Assembly: GCA_016742175.1 (NCBI GenBank)
Contig: JACVCH010000001.1
Location: 310,001-374,000 of the forward strand
Source of the DNA: Rhizobiaceae bacterium
GTDB lineage: Bacteria; Pseudomonadota; Alphaproteobacteria; Rhizobiales; Rhizobiaceae
Length of the DNA: 64,000 nt
Direction of reading: 5' to 3'
The position numbers and the translations under genes were made by a program. Numbering within the stretch: the stretch's first letter is position 1; each line of letters begins with the position of its first letter. Below the pieces are notes generated by a model. That model ran no database searches. It was given only the letters and a program-made list of their open reading frames with translations, and was not told the origin of the DNA. Shown piece after piece: positions 10,078 to 22,355 of the stretch.

Positions 10078-10719
10078 TTAGACAAATTGCCAAACGGTGG
10101 TGCGTTTGACTTCCGCGTCTTCGAGGATGCGCGTCACCGGCACTTCGTAGCGCGCGAGTTCGGCCAGCCTTTCGCGCGGCAGGTAGGCGCGGCCGGGATC
10201 GCCGACGAGGACGGCGACGCCCGCCGCCGCCAAATCGTGCAGCCACGGCACCAGCCTTTCGGCAAAGGCGCGGTCGTAGAAGACGTCGCCCGCCAGGAGA
10301 ACGTCGCAGGCAATCGCCTCGCCGACGAGGTCGCGGTCGGTGGTTGCGACCGCGACGCCGTTCGCCGCGGCGTTCAGGGCGACGGCGGCGGCGCAGAACG
10401 GATCGATGTCGCTCGCCAGCACGCCTGCCGCGCCAGCCTTCATCGCCGCGATGGCGACGAGGCCGGAGCCGGTGGCGAAGTCGACGACGCGCCTGCCGGC
10501 GACGGTTTCGGGATGGTCGAGAACGTAGCGCGCCAGCCCCTGCCCGCCGGCCCAGGCGAACGCCCAGAAGGGCGGCTCGAGGCCGATCGCTTCGAGCTCG
10601 GCCTCGGTGCGGTGCCACAGGTCATGCGCCTCGTCGGCCAGATGCAGCGAGATTTCGGGCACGTGCGGCGGCGCGATCAGCGCCGTGTTGGCGCGGATGA
10701 AATCGCGCCTGTCCTTCAC
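10078..10719 (-). CDS. Class I SAM-dependent methyltransferase
   Basis: A 213-residue Rossmann-fold methyltransferase with motif I VVDFATGSGLVAIAAMKAGA and motif post-I VLASDIDPFC. It resembles the nicotinamide N-methylase/ETF-beta lysine methyltransferase (ETFBKMT) group (N-terminal EISLHLADEAHDLW, then PPFWAFAWAGGQGLARY). The target protein is therefore possibly electron-transfer flavoprotein beta, but this is inference. It starts with GTG, overlapping the EVE gene stop as GTGA, so translation is coupled. Confidence 0.78.
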   Translation of the reverse strand: MKDRRDFIRANTALIAPPHVPEISLHLADEAHDLWHRTEAELEAIGLEPPFWAFAWAGGQGLARYVLDHPETVAGRRVVDFATGSGLVAIAAMKAGAAGVLASDIDPFCAAAVALNAAANGVAVATTDRDLVGEAIACDVLLAGDVFYDRAFAERLVPWLHDLAAAGVAVLVGDPGRAYLPRERLAELARYEVPVTRILEDAEVKRTTVWQFV

Positions 10720-11141
10720 GGCGCCTTTTTGAACCCCGCCATCCGGCACACTTCCGCCCACTCGTCCTCGGTCACGGGCTGCACGGAAAGTCGCATCGAG
10801 GTGACGAGCGACATCTTGGCGAGCTTCGGATTGGCTTTGACTTCGGCCAGCGTCACTGGCGTCGGCACCTTTTCGACGGCGCGCACATCGACGCATTCCC
10901 AGCGCGGATCGTCGGTCGTGGAATCGGGGTGAATCTCGCCGCACACTTCGACGATGCCGAAGACTTCGAGGCCGATATTGGAATGGTAGAAAAAGCCGCG
11001 GTCGCCGATCTTCATCGCCCGCATGTTGTTGCGCGCCTGGTAGTTGCGCACGCCGTCCCATTCCTGGCCCTTCTTCCCCTTCGCCTTGAGGTCGTCGAAG
11101 GAAAAGACGTCGGGCTCCGACTTGAACAGCCAATATTGCAT
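10716..11141 (-). CDS. EVE domain protein
   Basis: A 141-residue single EVE domain (MQYWLFKSEPDVFSFDDL at the N-terminus, WDGVRNYQARNNMRAMKIGDRGFFYHSN core), a PUA-like fold that binds modified bases. Related bacterial proteins (thymocyte nuclear protein 1-like) have no assigned cellular role. The start overlaps the YciI stop by one base (TGATG) and the stop overlaps the methyltransferase start, forming a tightly coupled trio. Confidence 0.88.
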   Translation of the reverse strand: MQYWLFKSEPDVFSFDDLKAKGKKGQEWDGVRNYQARNNMRAMKIGDRGFFYHSNIGLEVFGIVEVCGEIHPDSTTDDPRWECVDVRAVEKVPTPVTLAEVKANPKLAKMSLVTSMRLSVQPVTEDEWAEVCRMAGFKKAP

Positions 11142-11437
11142 CAGGCGGCGTCCGGCTTTTTGAACACCCAGTTCCACGGCCGGATGTCGACGCTTTCGAA
11201 GAGACCGGCCTTGGCGTAGGGATCGCCGTCTGCGATGGCGCGGGCGGCGGTTTCATCCTCGACCTCGACGGCGACCATCGAGCCCGTCGGCTTGCCTTCG
11301 GTGTCGAGGAACGGGCCGGCAAAGCGCAGCGTGCCGTTTGCGTCGAGACCGTTCAGATAGTCGACATGGGCGGGGCGATTGTCGAGCCGGGTCTGCAGGT
11401 GGCCCGCTTTGTCCTTGCACAGAAGAATGTAGATCAC
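11141..11437 (-). CDS. YciI-like protein
   Basis: A 98-residue member of the YciI/YCII family (dimeric ferredoxin-like fold), with RPAHVDYLNGLDANGTLRFAGPF and a C-terminal DPYAKAGLFESVDIRPWNWVF, the usual family length. The conserved His24/Asp region forms a putative active site; the reaction is unknown. First gene of the coupled YciI-EVE-methyltransferase set. Confidence 0.88.
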   Translation of the reverse strand: MIYILLCKDKAGHLQTRLDNRPAHVDYLNGLDANGTLRFAGPFLDTEGKPTGSMVAVEVEDETAARAIADGDPYAKAGLFESVDIRPWNWVFKKPDAA

Positions 11438-11521
11438 GCGCGCATCCCCGAAACGTTTTGCCGGTCGTCAAAAGAACGGAAACGGCAAAGCAATACAATG
11501 TCTATCGTCGCGCTCGACGGC

Positions 11522-11635
11522 GCCCCCCTCTGCCCTGCCGGGCATCTCCCCCGCGAGGGGGGAGATTAGTCTCGTCGTCGACACCGCGTGATCTCCCCCC
11601 TTGCGGGGGAGATGGCCGGCAGGCCAGAGGGGGGC
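11522..11635. repeat. Palindromic intergenic repeat (rhizobial type)
   Basis: Two inverted halves: GCCCCCCTCTGCCCTGCCGG...ATCTCCCCC on the left, and its near-complement ending CCGGCAGGCCAGAGGGGGGC on the right. Each half contains its own hairpin (ATCTCCCCC-GCGA-GGGGGGAGAT and ATCTCCCCCC-TTGC-GGGGGAGAT). This layout is typical of multicopy intergenic palindromes in Mesorhizobium and relatives. It lies between the divergently placed 5' side of yciI and the 3' end of typA, so it could also act in RNA 3' processing. Confidence 0.82.
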
Positions 11636-11659
11636 AACGTAGCGCGCAATCCCAAGAAA

Positions 11660-13489
11660 CTAAGCCGCGCCGGCGACCTTGGCAGACTTTTCGAAACGCT
11701 TGCGCTCGTGCGGGTCGAGATAGAGCTTGCGCAGGCGGATGGTCTTCGGCGTCACCTCGACGAGTTCATCGTCCTGAATCCAGGCCAGCGCGCGCTCCAG
11801 CGTCATGCGGATCGGCGGGGTGAGGCGCACGGCCTCGTCCTTGCCGGCGGCGCGGATGTTGGTCAGCTTCTTGCCCTTGAGGACGTTCACTTCGAGATCG
11901 TTGTCACGGCTATGGATGCCGATGATCATGCCGGCATAGACCTTGACGCCGGCGTCGATGACCATCGGGCCGCGGTCTTCCAGGTTCCACATCGCGAAGG
12001 CGACCGACTCGCCCTGGTCGTTCGAGATCAGGACGCCGTTGGTGCGGCCGGGCAGTTCGCCCTTGTAGGGCTGGTAGGAGTGGAACAGCCGGTTCATCAC
12101 GGCGGTGCCGCGCGTGTCGGTCAGAAGTTCCGACTGGTAGCCGATCAGGCCGCGGGTCGGGGCGTGGAAGACGAGGCGCTGGCGATCGCCGCCGGACGGG
12201 CGGAGCTCGACCATGTCGGCCTTGCGCTCGGACATCTTCTGCACGACGACACCCGAATGCTCCTCGTCGACGTCGATCACGACCTCTTCGATCGGCTCCA
12301 GCACTTCGCCGCTCTCGTCCTTCTGCATGACGACGCGCGGACGCGACACGGCCAGTTCGAAACCCTCGCGGCGCATGGTCTCGATCAGCACGGCGAGCTG
12401 CAATTCGCCGCGGCCGGAGACGTAGAACGAATCCTTGTCGGCCGATTCCTCGATCTTGAGCGCGACATTGCCTTCGGCCTCCTTGAGGAGGCGGTCGCGG
12501 ATGACGCGGCTCGTGACCTTGTCGCCCTCGGTGCCGGCGAGCGGCGAATCGTTGACGATGAAGGACATGGTGACGGTCGGCGGATCGATCGGCTGCGCCT
12601 GCATCGGCTCGGTGACGGCCGGGTCGCAGAACGTGTCGGCGACGGTGCCCTTGGACAGGCCCGCGATCGCGACGATGTCGCCCGCCTGTGCCTCGTCGAT
12701 CGGCTGGCGTTCGAGGCCGCGGAAGGCGAGGATCTTGGAGACGCGGCCGTTTTCGAGCAGCGAGCCGTCATGGTGCAGCACCTTGACCGACTGGTTCGGC
12801 TTCAACGTGCCCGACGCGATGCGGCCGGTGATGATGCGGCCGAGGAACGGATTGGCCTCGAGGATCGTGCCGATCATGCGGAACGGGCCGGGCGCGACGG
12901 TCGGCTCCGGCACGTGCTTCAGGACGAGGTCGAAGAGCGGCGCGAGCTTCTCGTCCTTCGGGCCTTCCGGGTTCTCGGAGACCCAGCCGTCGCGGCCAGA
13001 GCCGTAGAGGATCGGGAAGTCGAGCTGCTCGTCGGTCGCGTCGAGCGCGGCGAAGAGGTCGAACACCTCGTTGACGACCTCGACATGGCGGGCGTCGGGG
13101 CGGTCGATCTTGTTGATGACGACGATGGGCTTGAGGCCGACCTTGAGCGCCTTGCCGACGACGAACTTGGTCTGCGGCATGGGGCCTTCGGCGGCGTCGA
13201 CGAGGACGATCGCGCCATCGACCATCGACAGGATGCGCTCGACCTCGCCGCCGAAATCGGCGTGGCCCGGCGTGTCGACGATGTTGATGCGGGTGTCCTT
13301 CCAGTCGACCGAGGTCGCCTTGGCGAGGATCGTGATGCCGCGCTCCTTTTCGAGATCGTTCGAATCCATCGCGCGCTCGGCGACACGCTGGTTCTCGCGG
13401 AACGAGCCCGACTGCTTGAGGAGTTCGTCGACGAGCGTGGTCTTGCCATGGTCGACGTGCGCGATAATCGCGATGTTGCGGATCTTCAT
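11660..13489 (-). CDS. typA: Translational GTPase TypA/BipA
   Basis: Ribosome-binding GTPase involved in 50S assembly and stress adaptation. The 609-residue length is normal. The G domain shows [10 protein letters not shown] (about 10-19), the switch [14 protein letters not shown], and [10 protein letters not shown]. The elongation-factor domains and the BipA-specific C-terminal region ([27 protein letters not shown], then a KxxNIRA segment) follow. The start at [14 protein letters not shown] is preferred over a 27-residue longer frame. Confidence 0.96.
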   Translation of the reverse strand: MKIRNIAIIAHVDHGKTTLVDELLKQSGSFRENQRVAERAMDSNDLEKERGITILAKATSVDWKDTRINIVDTPGHADFGGEVERILSMVDGAIVLVDAAEGPMPQTKFVVGKALKVGLKPIVVINKIDRPDARHVEVVNEVFDLFAALDATDEQLDFPILYGSGRDGWVSENPEGPKDEKLAPLFDLVLKHVPEPTVAPGPFRMIGTILEANPFLGRIITGRIASGTLKPNQSVKVLHHDGSLLENGRVSKILAFRGLERQPIDEAQAGDIVAIAGLSKGTVADTFCDPAVTEPMQAQPIDPPTVTMSFIVNDSPLAGTEGDKVTSRVIRDRLLKEAEGNVALKIEESADKDSFYVSGRGELQLAVLIETMRREGFELAVSRPRVVMQKDESGEVLEPIEEVVIDVDEEHSGVVVQKMSERKADMVELRPSGGDRQRLVFHAPTRGLIGYQSELLTDTRGTAVMNRLFHSYQPYKGELPGRTNGVLISNDQGESVAFAMWNLEDRGPMVIDAGVKVYAGMIIGIHSRDNDLEVNVLKGKKLTNIRAAGKDEAVRLTPPIRMTLERALAWIQDDELVEVTPKTIRLRKLYLDPHERKRFEKSAKVAGAA

Positions 13490-13637
13490 CAGGTGTACCC
13501 GGGGGTTTTTGCGGCCAGCACCTTGAGGCGCGGCGATTGCGTTGGCGCGCTCATACAGGTTTTTTCGCAAATGCGAAAGGGGGCGGCGTACGCCTCAGAT
13601 GGGAGCGCTCTGCCGCGACGTCAACCCGGCTTCGACG

Positions 13638-13928
13638 TCAGATCAGTGCCGGCGCGATCGTGGTGATGATGAACTGGCGCAGGAAGAAGATCAAAAGCAG
13701 GAGAATGATCGGCGAGATGTCGATGCCGCCGAGATCGGGAAGGAGGCGGCGGATCGGTCGCAGCGCCGGCTCGGTCACCTTGTAGAGGAAATTGCCGATC
13801 GTGCCGACGAACTGATTGCGCGGATTGACGACGTTGAAGGCGTAGAGCCAGGAGAAGATCGCCGACAGGATGATCAGCCACCAGTAGATGTCCAGCGCCA
13901 GGATGATGGTCTGAATGAGGGCGATCAT
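13638..13928 (-). CDS. YggT family membrane protein
   Basis: A 96-residue integral membrane protein with two hydrophobic regions and the YggT signature [39 protein letters not shown]. YggT proteins act in osmotic tolerance or division-site membrane assembly in other bacteria; the role here is not determined. The start at MIALIQ fits family length; METG four codons upstream is an alternative. Confidence 0.9.
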   Translation of the reverse strand: MIALIQTIILALDIYWWLIILSAIFSWLYAFNVVNPRNQFVGTIGNFLYKVTEPALRPIRRLLPDLGGIDISPIILLLLIFFLRQFIITTIAPALI

Positions 13929-14101
13929 GCCGGTCTCCATGGGTCGCGATCGGCCGCGACCGATGCTCTTTCGTATGTGGCCGACATGTAGACGCTGGGT
14001 CCATGCGCGGCAAGCCCCGCCCCGCGCGGCAGGGCGGCGCAGATGCAAACATGCGCTTGACAGAAAACGGGTGGAATCCCTAAATGCCGACCACTGGTCA
14101 T

Positions 14102-14177
<76 letters not shown>

Positions 14178-14331
14178 GTGGTTTCCGGCAAACCTCTGCC
14201 CACATGTTTGTCTGGGAGAAGTGCCGTGGTTTCCGTGGCTTGCTGGGTCTCGTAGGCGCGAACATTTCTGCATGTCTATGCAGAGATGATCCAATTCTAG
14301 CCGATCGGGCCAAAGCGGATACCCGCAGCCA

Positions 14332-16434
<2,103 letters not shown>

Positions 16435-16617
16435 GGTCGTCCCCTTCGCATACGGTGTCGTTGAACGCCGAACCGCGCTGGAGGGGCGATGTTCCGGCAG
16501 TGGGTGAACTGATTGGAGGGACGTCGGCGCCGAAGAAATTGGGCGCCGGACCGTCGAATGGACTTGCGCGGCTTGTGCAAATCGGGCGCTAATCCTTCTG
16601 TTGAGACGGGGTAGGCC

Positions 16618-17199
16618 ATGTTTCAAAGCTTCGGGTTCCTGACGCAGCACATGACCGTTCACCTGGCTCTGATGGGGGTGGTGGCGCCCCTCGTCGCCGC
16701 ACGCGTGCCGGGATACGGCACATCTTTCGCATTACGGCCACATCTGACTGCAGCGACGATGGCGCAGATCGGATTGCTTTGGGCCTGGCACGCGCCTTTT
16801 GTCCTGACGTCGGTGCATGGCAGCGCGATTGCCACGCTCGCGATGCATTTGAGCCTGTTCGGTTGCTCCGTCTGGTTCTGGGCCGCGATCTTCGGGGAGG
16901 CCGGGCGCGCGCCCTGGAAATCCATCCTTTCGCTGCTCGTCACGGGCAAGCTTTTGTGCCTGCTCGGTATCCTCTTCACTTTCGCGCCACGGCCGATCTA
17001 TGCGATCACGTCGCTCCATGCCGGCCATTCAAGTGCTGCTGGAGATTTGGCGATTGCGGACCAGCAACTGGCTGGCCTCGTCATGCTCGCAACATGCCCT
17101 GTCGTCTATGTCGCGGCGGCGACGCTGATCGTCCGCCGATGGCTTTCGCGGGTCGATCGGTCCGGCGGGTGGTCCCTGACCGTCCGGCCCGAGGGATGA
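16618..17199 (+). CDS. ctaG: CtaG-type cytochrome oxidase assembly protein (caa3 type)
   Basis: Membrane protein of the caa3_CtaG family that helps assemble caa3-type oxidase. The 193-residue product has five or so spans and conserved His residues ([47 protein letters not shown]). It is shorter than many family members (about 250-300), so the N-terminal part may be trimmed. It is not the Cu-chaperone Cox11-type CtaG. It opens the oxidase operon and ends in an ATGA overlap with the cytochrome c gene. Confidence 0.82.
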   Translation: MFQSFGFLTQHMTVHLALMGVVAPLVAARVPGYGTSFALRPHLTAATMAQIGLLWAWHAPFVLTSVHGSAIATLAMHLSLFGCSVWFWAAIFGEAGRAPWKSILSLLVTGKLLCLLGILFTFAPRPIYAITSLHAGHSSAAGDLAIADQQLAGLVMLATCPVVYVAAATLIVRRWLSRVDRSGGWSLTVRPEG

Positions 17200-18305
17200 A
17201 GCTGCGTACCGTTTCCCGCAGGTCGATCTTCGTCGGCGTCGGTGCGACCCTTGCGGCCGGCATTTTGCTCGGGGCCGCGATCGTCGCGTCCGGCGTCTAC
17301 AACGTCGCCGCCTCGGTTGAGCATTTCCGCGTCACCAATCTCGTCCTGGAATTCGCGTTGCGCCGCTCCGTCGACTTCCACAGCCGCGACGTCGTCGTCC
17401 CTGATGGGCTCGACGATCCCGACATGGTCCGGCTGGGTGCGCGCCATTTTGCAAGCGGCTGCGCCATCTGTCACGAAGCGCCGGGCGGTTCGCGGCTGCC
17501 GGTGACGGGGGGCATGTATCCGCCGCCGCCGCCGCTCGACGATGCGGCAGCGAAATGGGAGGACCGTCATCTTTCCTGGATCGTCCGCCACGGACTGAAG
17601 TTCACCGGCATGCCGCAATGGCCCGGCGAGGGGAGAGACGACGAGGTCTGGCCACTCGTGGCCTTTCTGAATGCGCTTCCCGACATGTCCCCGGCCGACT
17701 ACCGGCAGGCGGCGAGCCTCCAGCCTGCCGAACGGCCCGGGGAAGCTTCCGTGGATTGCCGCTCATGCCATGGCGACGCGTCGCGCCCGCCGGTTTCGGA
17801 TCTGGTGCCGCCGCTGCATGGCCAGAGCGAAGCCTATCTCCTCCGCGCCCTTGCCGAATATGCCGAGGACCGCCGCCAGAGCGGCATGATGGAGCCGATC
17901 GCCGCCGGCCTGTCGAGCGAAACCGCGGCCACGCTGGCGCGCGAGTTCGCTGCTGCGCCGCGACCTCCCGTCCGCCTTTACGGCGAGGCGGCCGACCCGT
18001 CCTCGCTTGCACGCGGCGAGGAGATTGCGCGCCTGGGCCTGCGGGAGCGCAACGTGGCCGCATGTCTCTCTTGCCATTCGGGCACGCGCTCGCCGCACTA
18101 TCCGCGCCTCGAAGGCCTGTCGGAGGCCTATATCCGCCAGCAACTGACCCTCTTTCGCGACGGCAAGCGGCAGGCGTCTTCCCATGGACGCCTGATGACC
18201 GCCATCGCCAAGCGGCTTGAGGACGACGAACTCGCCGATGTCGCCGCGTTCCTCGCGAGCGCCGAGGCCTATGGTGGTCCAGCCGACACGAGTGCGAGCC
18301 GATGA
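17196..18305 (+). CDS. Tri-heme cytochrome c
   Basis: A 369-residue membrane-anchored cytochrome with an uncleaved N-terminal span (about 12-35) and three CxxCH heme sites: CAICH (89-93), CRSCH (188-192) and CLSCH (290-294). The middle and last sites have the two-domain cytochrome c553/c4 look (GDASRPPVSDLVPPLHGQSEAYLLRAL and YPRLEGLSEAYIRQQLTLFRDG). It probably delivers electrons to the adjacent caa3 oxidase. Start codon overlaps the ctaG stop (ATGA), and its stop overlaps the subunit II start the same way. Confidence 0.88.
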   Translation: MKLRTVSRRSIFVGVGATLAAGILLGAAIVASGVYNVAASVEHFRVTNLVLEFALRRSVDFHSRDVVVPDGLDDPDMVRLGARHFASGCAICHEAPGGSRLPVTGGMYPPPPPLDDAAAKWEDRHLSWIVRHGLKFTGMPQWPGEGRDDEVWPLVAFLNALPDMSPADYRQAASLQPAERPGEASVDCRSCHGDASRPPVSDLVPPLHGQSEAYLLRALAEYAEDRRQSGMMEPIAAGLSSETAATLAREFAAAPRPPVRLYGEAADPSSLARGEEIARLGLRERNVAACLSCHSGTRSPHYPRLEGLSEAYIRQQLTLFRDGKRQASSHGRLMTAIAKRLEDDELADVAAFLASAEAYGGPADTSASR

Positions 18306-19300
18306 AGCAGGGAACGCGGATACCGGCTCTGGCGAAGCTCCTGCCGTTCGGAACTCTCGCGGGCTGCGCCGGGATGCAATCCGCGCTGCAACCGACGGGC
18401 GCGGAAGCATCCGACATCGGCACGCTTTTCTGGACGGTGACCGGGATCAGCGTCCTGACCTTCCTTCTCGTCCTGGCGTTCATGGCCGGTGCCCTGAAGG
18501 GATCGCCGGGTTTGCGCAGGCGGATATCCGACCAGCGGACCATCGTCGCCTGCGGCATCGTCCTGCCGGTCTTCGTCCTCAGCGGCCTGCTGACCTACGG
18601 ATTGCTGGTCATGGAGGCGGGGTCGACCCGCACCGCGTCAGCGGAGGGACCCGGCATCACCATCGTCGGCAAGCGCTGGTGGTGGCGCGTCGTCTACGAG
18701 ACGCCGGACGGCCGCGAGGTGGTCAGCGCCAACGAGCTGCGCCTGCCGGTCGGGCGGCCGGTGGCGATCCGGCTCGAGACGGAGGACGTGATCCACAGTT
18801 TCTGGGCACCGCAACTCGGCGGCAAGCTCGACATGATCCCCGGCCGCACCAACGTGCTGACCGTCGAGGCGACCGAGGCAGGCATCAGTCGCGCCCAATG
18901 CGCGGAATATTGCGGCGGTGCCCATGCGATGATGGCGATGTTCGTCGTCGCGCTGCCGCCGGACGAATACGACGCCTGGCTCGCGGCCGAAGCGCAGCCC
19001 GCCGCGTCGCCCGTATCCGCGCTCGCCGCCAAGGGCGAAGCCATCTTCGCCGAATATGGCTGCGGCGCGTGCCACACGGTCAGGGGATCCGCGGCGGCGG
19101 GCATCGTCGGGCCTGACCTCACCCATGTCGGCGCGCGCCATTCGCTGGCGGCTGCGACGCTTGCCAACGACCGCGACGCCTTCGTCCGCTGGATCGCGCA
19201 GAACCAGCACATCAAGCCCGGCAATCTGATGCCGCCCTTCGACATGCTGACGCCCGAGGAGCTTGCCGCGCTCGGGGCCTATCTCGATGGACTGGAGTGA
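18302..19300 (+). CDS. ctaC: Cytochrome c oxidase subunit II with fused cytochrome c (caa3 type)
   Basis: A 332-residue subunit II. A lipobox-like LAGC (Cys22), two membrane helices (about 42-64 and 82-104), the cupredoxin domain with complete CuA ligands His165, Cys200, Glu202, Cys204, His208 and Met211, and a C-terminal cytochrome c domain with CGACH (254-258) and MPPFDML as axial Met region. This receives electrons and passes them to subunit I. Coupled by ATGA to the upstream cytochrome gene. Confidence 0.94.
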   Translation: MKQGTRIPALAKLLPFGTLAGCAGMQSALQPTGAEASDIGTLFWTVTGISVLTFLLVLAFMAGALKGSPGLRRRISDQRTIVACGIVLPVFVLSGLLTYGLLVMEAGSTRTASAEGPGITIVGKRWWWRVVYETPDGREVVSANELRLPVGRPVAIRLETEDVIHSFWAPQLGGKLDMIPGRTNVLTVEATEAGISRAQCAEYCGGAHAMMAMFVVALPPDEYDAWLAAEAQPAASPVSALAAKGEAIFAEYGCGACHTVRGSAAAGIVGPDLTHVGARHSLAAATLANDRDAFVRWIAQNQHIKPGNLMPPFDMLTPEELAALGAYLDGLE

Positions 19301-19302
19301 GC

Positions 19303-21900
19303 ATGGCGACGAGCGCCGATCCTTCCCTGGATGACCGCGAGACAGAGTCCCGCCGGGACCCTGCCGACTACGAAATCCCGAATCCGCAACCGCGTCCGCA
19401 AGGCGAGGAGGAAGAACTCCTGCGCATCTGGGCGCGCCCGCGCGGCTGGCGGATCATCTCGGCGGTCAACAACACGGTCGTCGGCATCGGCTATCTCGGC
19501 GCGGCGTTTCTGTTCTTCCTGCTGGCGGGTGTCCTTGCGCTGCTGATGCGCACGCAGCTTGCCGTGCCGGGCAACGACTTCCTCAGCCAAGAGCTCTACA
19601 ACCAGATCTTCACCGTCCACGGCACGACGATGATGTTCCTCTTCGCCGTGCCGGCGGTGGAGGCGCTGGGCGTCATGCTGCTGCCGCAGATGCTGGCAGC
19701 GCGCGACCTGCCGTTCCCGCGCCTCAGCGCCTTCGCCATCTGGGCCTACGTCGTCGGCGGCTTCGCCTTCTTCTCGACCATCTTCTTCGACCTTGCGCCC
19801 GATGGCGGCTGGTTCATGTACACGCCGCTCACGCTCAAGGAGTTTTCGCCCGGCGACAATGCCGATTTCTGGCTGCTCGGCATCGGCTTCATCGAAATCT
19901 CGGCGATCGCCGGCGCGGTCGAGATCGTGGTCGGCACGCTGAAGACCCGTCCGCCCGGCATGTCGCTCGCCAAGATGCCGATCTTCGCCTGGGCGATGCT
20001 GATCTTCGCGGCGATGATCATCTTCGCCTTCCCGGCGGTGATCCTCGGCACGATGCTGCTCGAGATCGAGCGCTCTTTCGGCTGGCCGTTCTTCACCGCC
20101 GACAAGGGCGGCGACCCGCTCTTGTGGCAGCACCTCTTCTGGTTCTTCGGCCATCCGGAGGTCTACATCATCTTCCTGCCCGCCGCGGGTCTGGTTTCGA
20201 TGATCGTCTCGACCATGGCGCGCCGACCCCTGATCGGCCACGATCTGATCGTCGTCGCGCTGATCGGCACCGGGTTTTTCTCGTTCGGCCTGTGGGTCCA
20301 CCACATGTTCACGACGGGCATCCCGTCGCTCAGCCTTGCCTTCTTTTCGGCCGCCAGCATGGCGGTGGCCATTCCGTCCGGCATCCAGGTCTTTTCCTGG
20401 ATCGCGACCATCGCGGCGAGCAAGGGCAAGTTCCGCATCAACACGCCCTCGCTCTTCGTTCTGGGCTTTCTCTTCATCTTCACGATCGGCGGGCTGACCG
20501 GGATCATGGTCGCGCTGGTGCCGGTCGACTTCCAGGTCCACGACACCTACTTCGTCGTCGCCCATTTCCACTACGTCCTGATCGGCGGGATGGTCTTCCC
20601 GCTCTTTGCGACCTTCTACTACTGGACCCCGATGGTGAGCCGGAACCCGTTGTCGGAACGCGTCGGGCGCTGGGTGTTCTGGCTGATGTTCGCCGGGTTC
20701 CACATCGCATTCTTCCCGATGCACCTGACGGGCCTGCGCGGCATGCCGCGCCGGGTCTGGACCTATCCGGAAGGCGTCGGCTGGGACACGCTCAACATGG
20801 TTTCGACCATCGGCGCGTACATTTTCGCGGCGGGCGTGCTTGTCTTCGTCGTCGATCTTATTCGTCGGTTCCGGCCGGTCATCACCGGCGGATCGAGTCC
20901 GGACAATCCCTGGCAGGCGGGCACGCTCGAATGGCTGCCGAGCGACGTCTATTCGACCCGCAGCATTCCGCTCGTCACCAGCCGCGAGCCGCTCTGGGAC
21001 CAGCCGAACCTTTCGAAGGAGGTCGAGGAAGGCCGCCACTTCCTTCCCAATGCGCCGACCGGCGAGCGCGAGACGATCGTGACGAGCGCGGTGGACGGCA
21101 AGCCGCAATACATCATCCGCATGCCGGGGCCAGGCTTCGCCCATGTGGCGGCGGCCGTCTTCACCGCCGCCTTCTTCCTGCTCCTCACCGTCAAGATGGT
21201 CACGCTCGCCGCCGCCTGCGCCGTCGCGGCCGTGGTCGCATTTCTTCTCTGGTCCTGGGGGCTCGACAAGGGGCCGGGCAAGGGCGAGGTCGACATCGGC
21301 GGCGGCATCAGCCTGCCGACTTACATGAGCGGACCCTCCTCGCATGCCTGGTGGGCGATGGTCGTGCTCATCATCGTCGCCGCCTCGCTCTACCTCTCCT
21401 ACGTCTTCTCCTACCTCTATCTGTGGGTGGTCTCGCCGCAGGTGTGGCCTGATGCTGCTTCGTCCGCCCTGCCGGATGCGGTCTGGCCGCTAGCCTCGGC
21501 CGGGCTCGTCATCGCCGCGGCAGGGCTCGTCCTCGCAGCCGGCCGGCTGTTGCCGCCGCCGGGACGCAAATCGCCGGCGGTGGCCGTCTGCCTTGCACTC
21601 GCGGGCGTTCTTCTCGTCGCCGCGCTCGGTCTCAACATCTGGTCGCACTGGCAGGCGGGCGTGCGCCCGGCGCAGGATGCTTATGGTGCCATGGTCTACA
21701 TGGCGGCGGTGCTCGACGGGCAACTCGTGCTCGCCGTGCTCTTCCTGCTCGGCGTGGCCGCCGTCCGCTCGGTTGTCGGCCGCCTCGACCGGGTCTGGCG
21801 CGTCTCCTACGAAAACGCTGCACTGCTCTCCTGGTATTGCGCCGCCCAGATGCTCGTCGGGCTAGTGCTGGTCAATGGCTTTCCAAGGGTGGCGGGCTGA
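19303..21900 (+). CDS. ctaD: Cytochrome c oxidase subunit I/III fusion
   Basis: Proton-pumping heme-copper oxidase catalytic subunit, 865 residues against about 530-560 for plain subunit I, so the C-terminal third (about 600-865, seven more hydrophobic spans) is a subunit III-like extension, as in other caa3 enzymes. Visible ligands: His106 (heme a), GHPEVY with CuB His284 and crosslinked Tyr288, His333/334 (CuB), and His421/423 in VAHFHYVL (hemes a3 and a). The ATG at 19303 sits 5-8 bases after GGAG; a GTG six bases earlier overlaps the previous stop. Confidence 0.93.
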   Translation: MATSADPSLDDRETESRRDPADYEIPNPQPRPQGEEEELLRIWARPRGWRIISAVNNTVVGIGYLGAAFLFFLLAGVLALLMRTQLAVPGNDFLSQELYNQIFTVHGTTMMFLFAVPAVEALGVMLLPQMLAARDLPFPRLSAFAIWAYVVGGFAFFSTIFFDLAPDGGWFMYTPLTLKEFSPGDNADFWLLGIGFIEISAIAGAVEIVVGTLKTRPPGMSLAKMPIFAWAMLIFAAMIIFAFPAVILGTMLLEIERSFGWPFFTADKGGDPLLWQHLFWFFGHPEVYIIFLPAAGLVSMIVSTMARRPLIGHDLIVVALIGTGFFSFGLWVHHMFTTGIPSLSLAFFSAASMAVAIPSGIQVFSWIATIAASKGKFRINTPSLFVLGFLFIFTIGGLTGIMVALVPVDFQVHDTYFVVAHFHYVLIGGMVFPLFATFYYWTPMVSRNPLSERVGRWVFWLMFAGFHIAFFPMHLTGLRGMPRRVWTYPEGVGWDTLNMVSTIGAYIFAAGVLVFVVDLIRRFRPVITGGSSPDNPWQAGTLEWLPSDVYSTRSIPLVTSREPLWDQPNLSKEVEEGRHFLPNAPTGERETIVTSAVDGKPQYIIRMPGPGFAHVAAAVFTAAFFLLLTVKMVTLAAACAVAAVVAFLLWSWGLDKGPGKGEVDIGGGISLPTYMSGPSSHAWWAMVVLIIVAASLYLSYVFSYLYLWVVSPQVWPDAASSALPDAVWPLASAGLVIAAAGLVLAAGRLLPPPGRKSPAVAVCLALAGVLLVAALGLNIWSHWQAGVRPAQDAYGAMVYMAAVLDGQLVLAVLFLLGVAAVRSVVGRLDRVWRVSYENAALLSWYCAAQMLVGLVLVNGFPRVAG

Positions 21901-22274
21901 TGGTCGACCGACGTCTGCAACGCCCGCCATCCACGACGATCGGCACGATCCTGTTCCTGCTCTGGGGCCTCGTGATCTGGGGCCTGCAGTTCTCCGCCTC
22001 GTATCTCGCGCATACGTGGCTTTGCAGGCTTGGCGCGTCGGCTGCCGTCATCGATGCGGCAATCGCCGGGCTGACGGTGCTGGCGGTCGCGCTCATCGCC
22101 CCGCTTGCCCTCCAGCCCGACTGGTCGGCCAGATTGGCCGGGGTGAGGGGCGGGGAGGCTGACGCTGGCCACCTGAAGACGGTGGCGCGGGCGGTCGCGC
22201 TGTTGTCGATCCTCGCCGCGGTGTGGACGGGGCTCGGCGCACTGATGGTCGAGGCGTGCGTGCTCGGACGTTGA
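21900..22274 (+). CDS. Small membrane protein of the oxidase operon
   Basis: A 124-residue protein with three predicted membrane helices (about 15-35, 50-70 and 95-120). I do not recognise a named family. Its start overlaps the ctaD stop (TGATG), so it is part of the same operon and is probably an accessory subunit or assembly factor. Cys42 and Cys120 are its only cysteines. Confidence 0.7.
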   Translation: MVDRRLQRPPSTTIGTILFLLWGLVIWGLQFSASYLAHTWLCRLGASAAVIDAAIAGLTVLAVALIAPLALQPDWSARLAGVRGGEADAGHLKTVARAVALLSILAAVWTGLGALMVEACVLGR

Positions 22275-22355
22275 GCGCAACGCGGCGCAACATCCGCGTT
22301 TATGGAACGTCGAAGGTCATTGCCGGTTCTGTCCCCAAGCGGACAGGAGACCGAC

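Noticed and set aside
14178-14331. Second RNA or gene after tRNA-Ala
   Set aside because: No cloverleaf, no coding frame with a ribosome site; I see nothing in this stretch.
16435-16662. Longer N-terminus for the catalase
   Set aside because: It would overlap the divergent ctaG start and has no family similarity; the ATG at 16434 has its own ribosome binding site.
19279-21345. 688-residue open frame opposite ctaD
   Set aside because: It is an Arg/Glu/Asp-rich shadow of a membrane protein gene with no start context.
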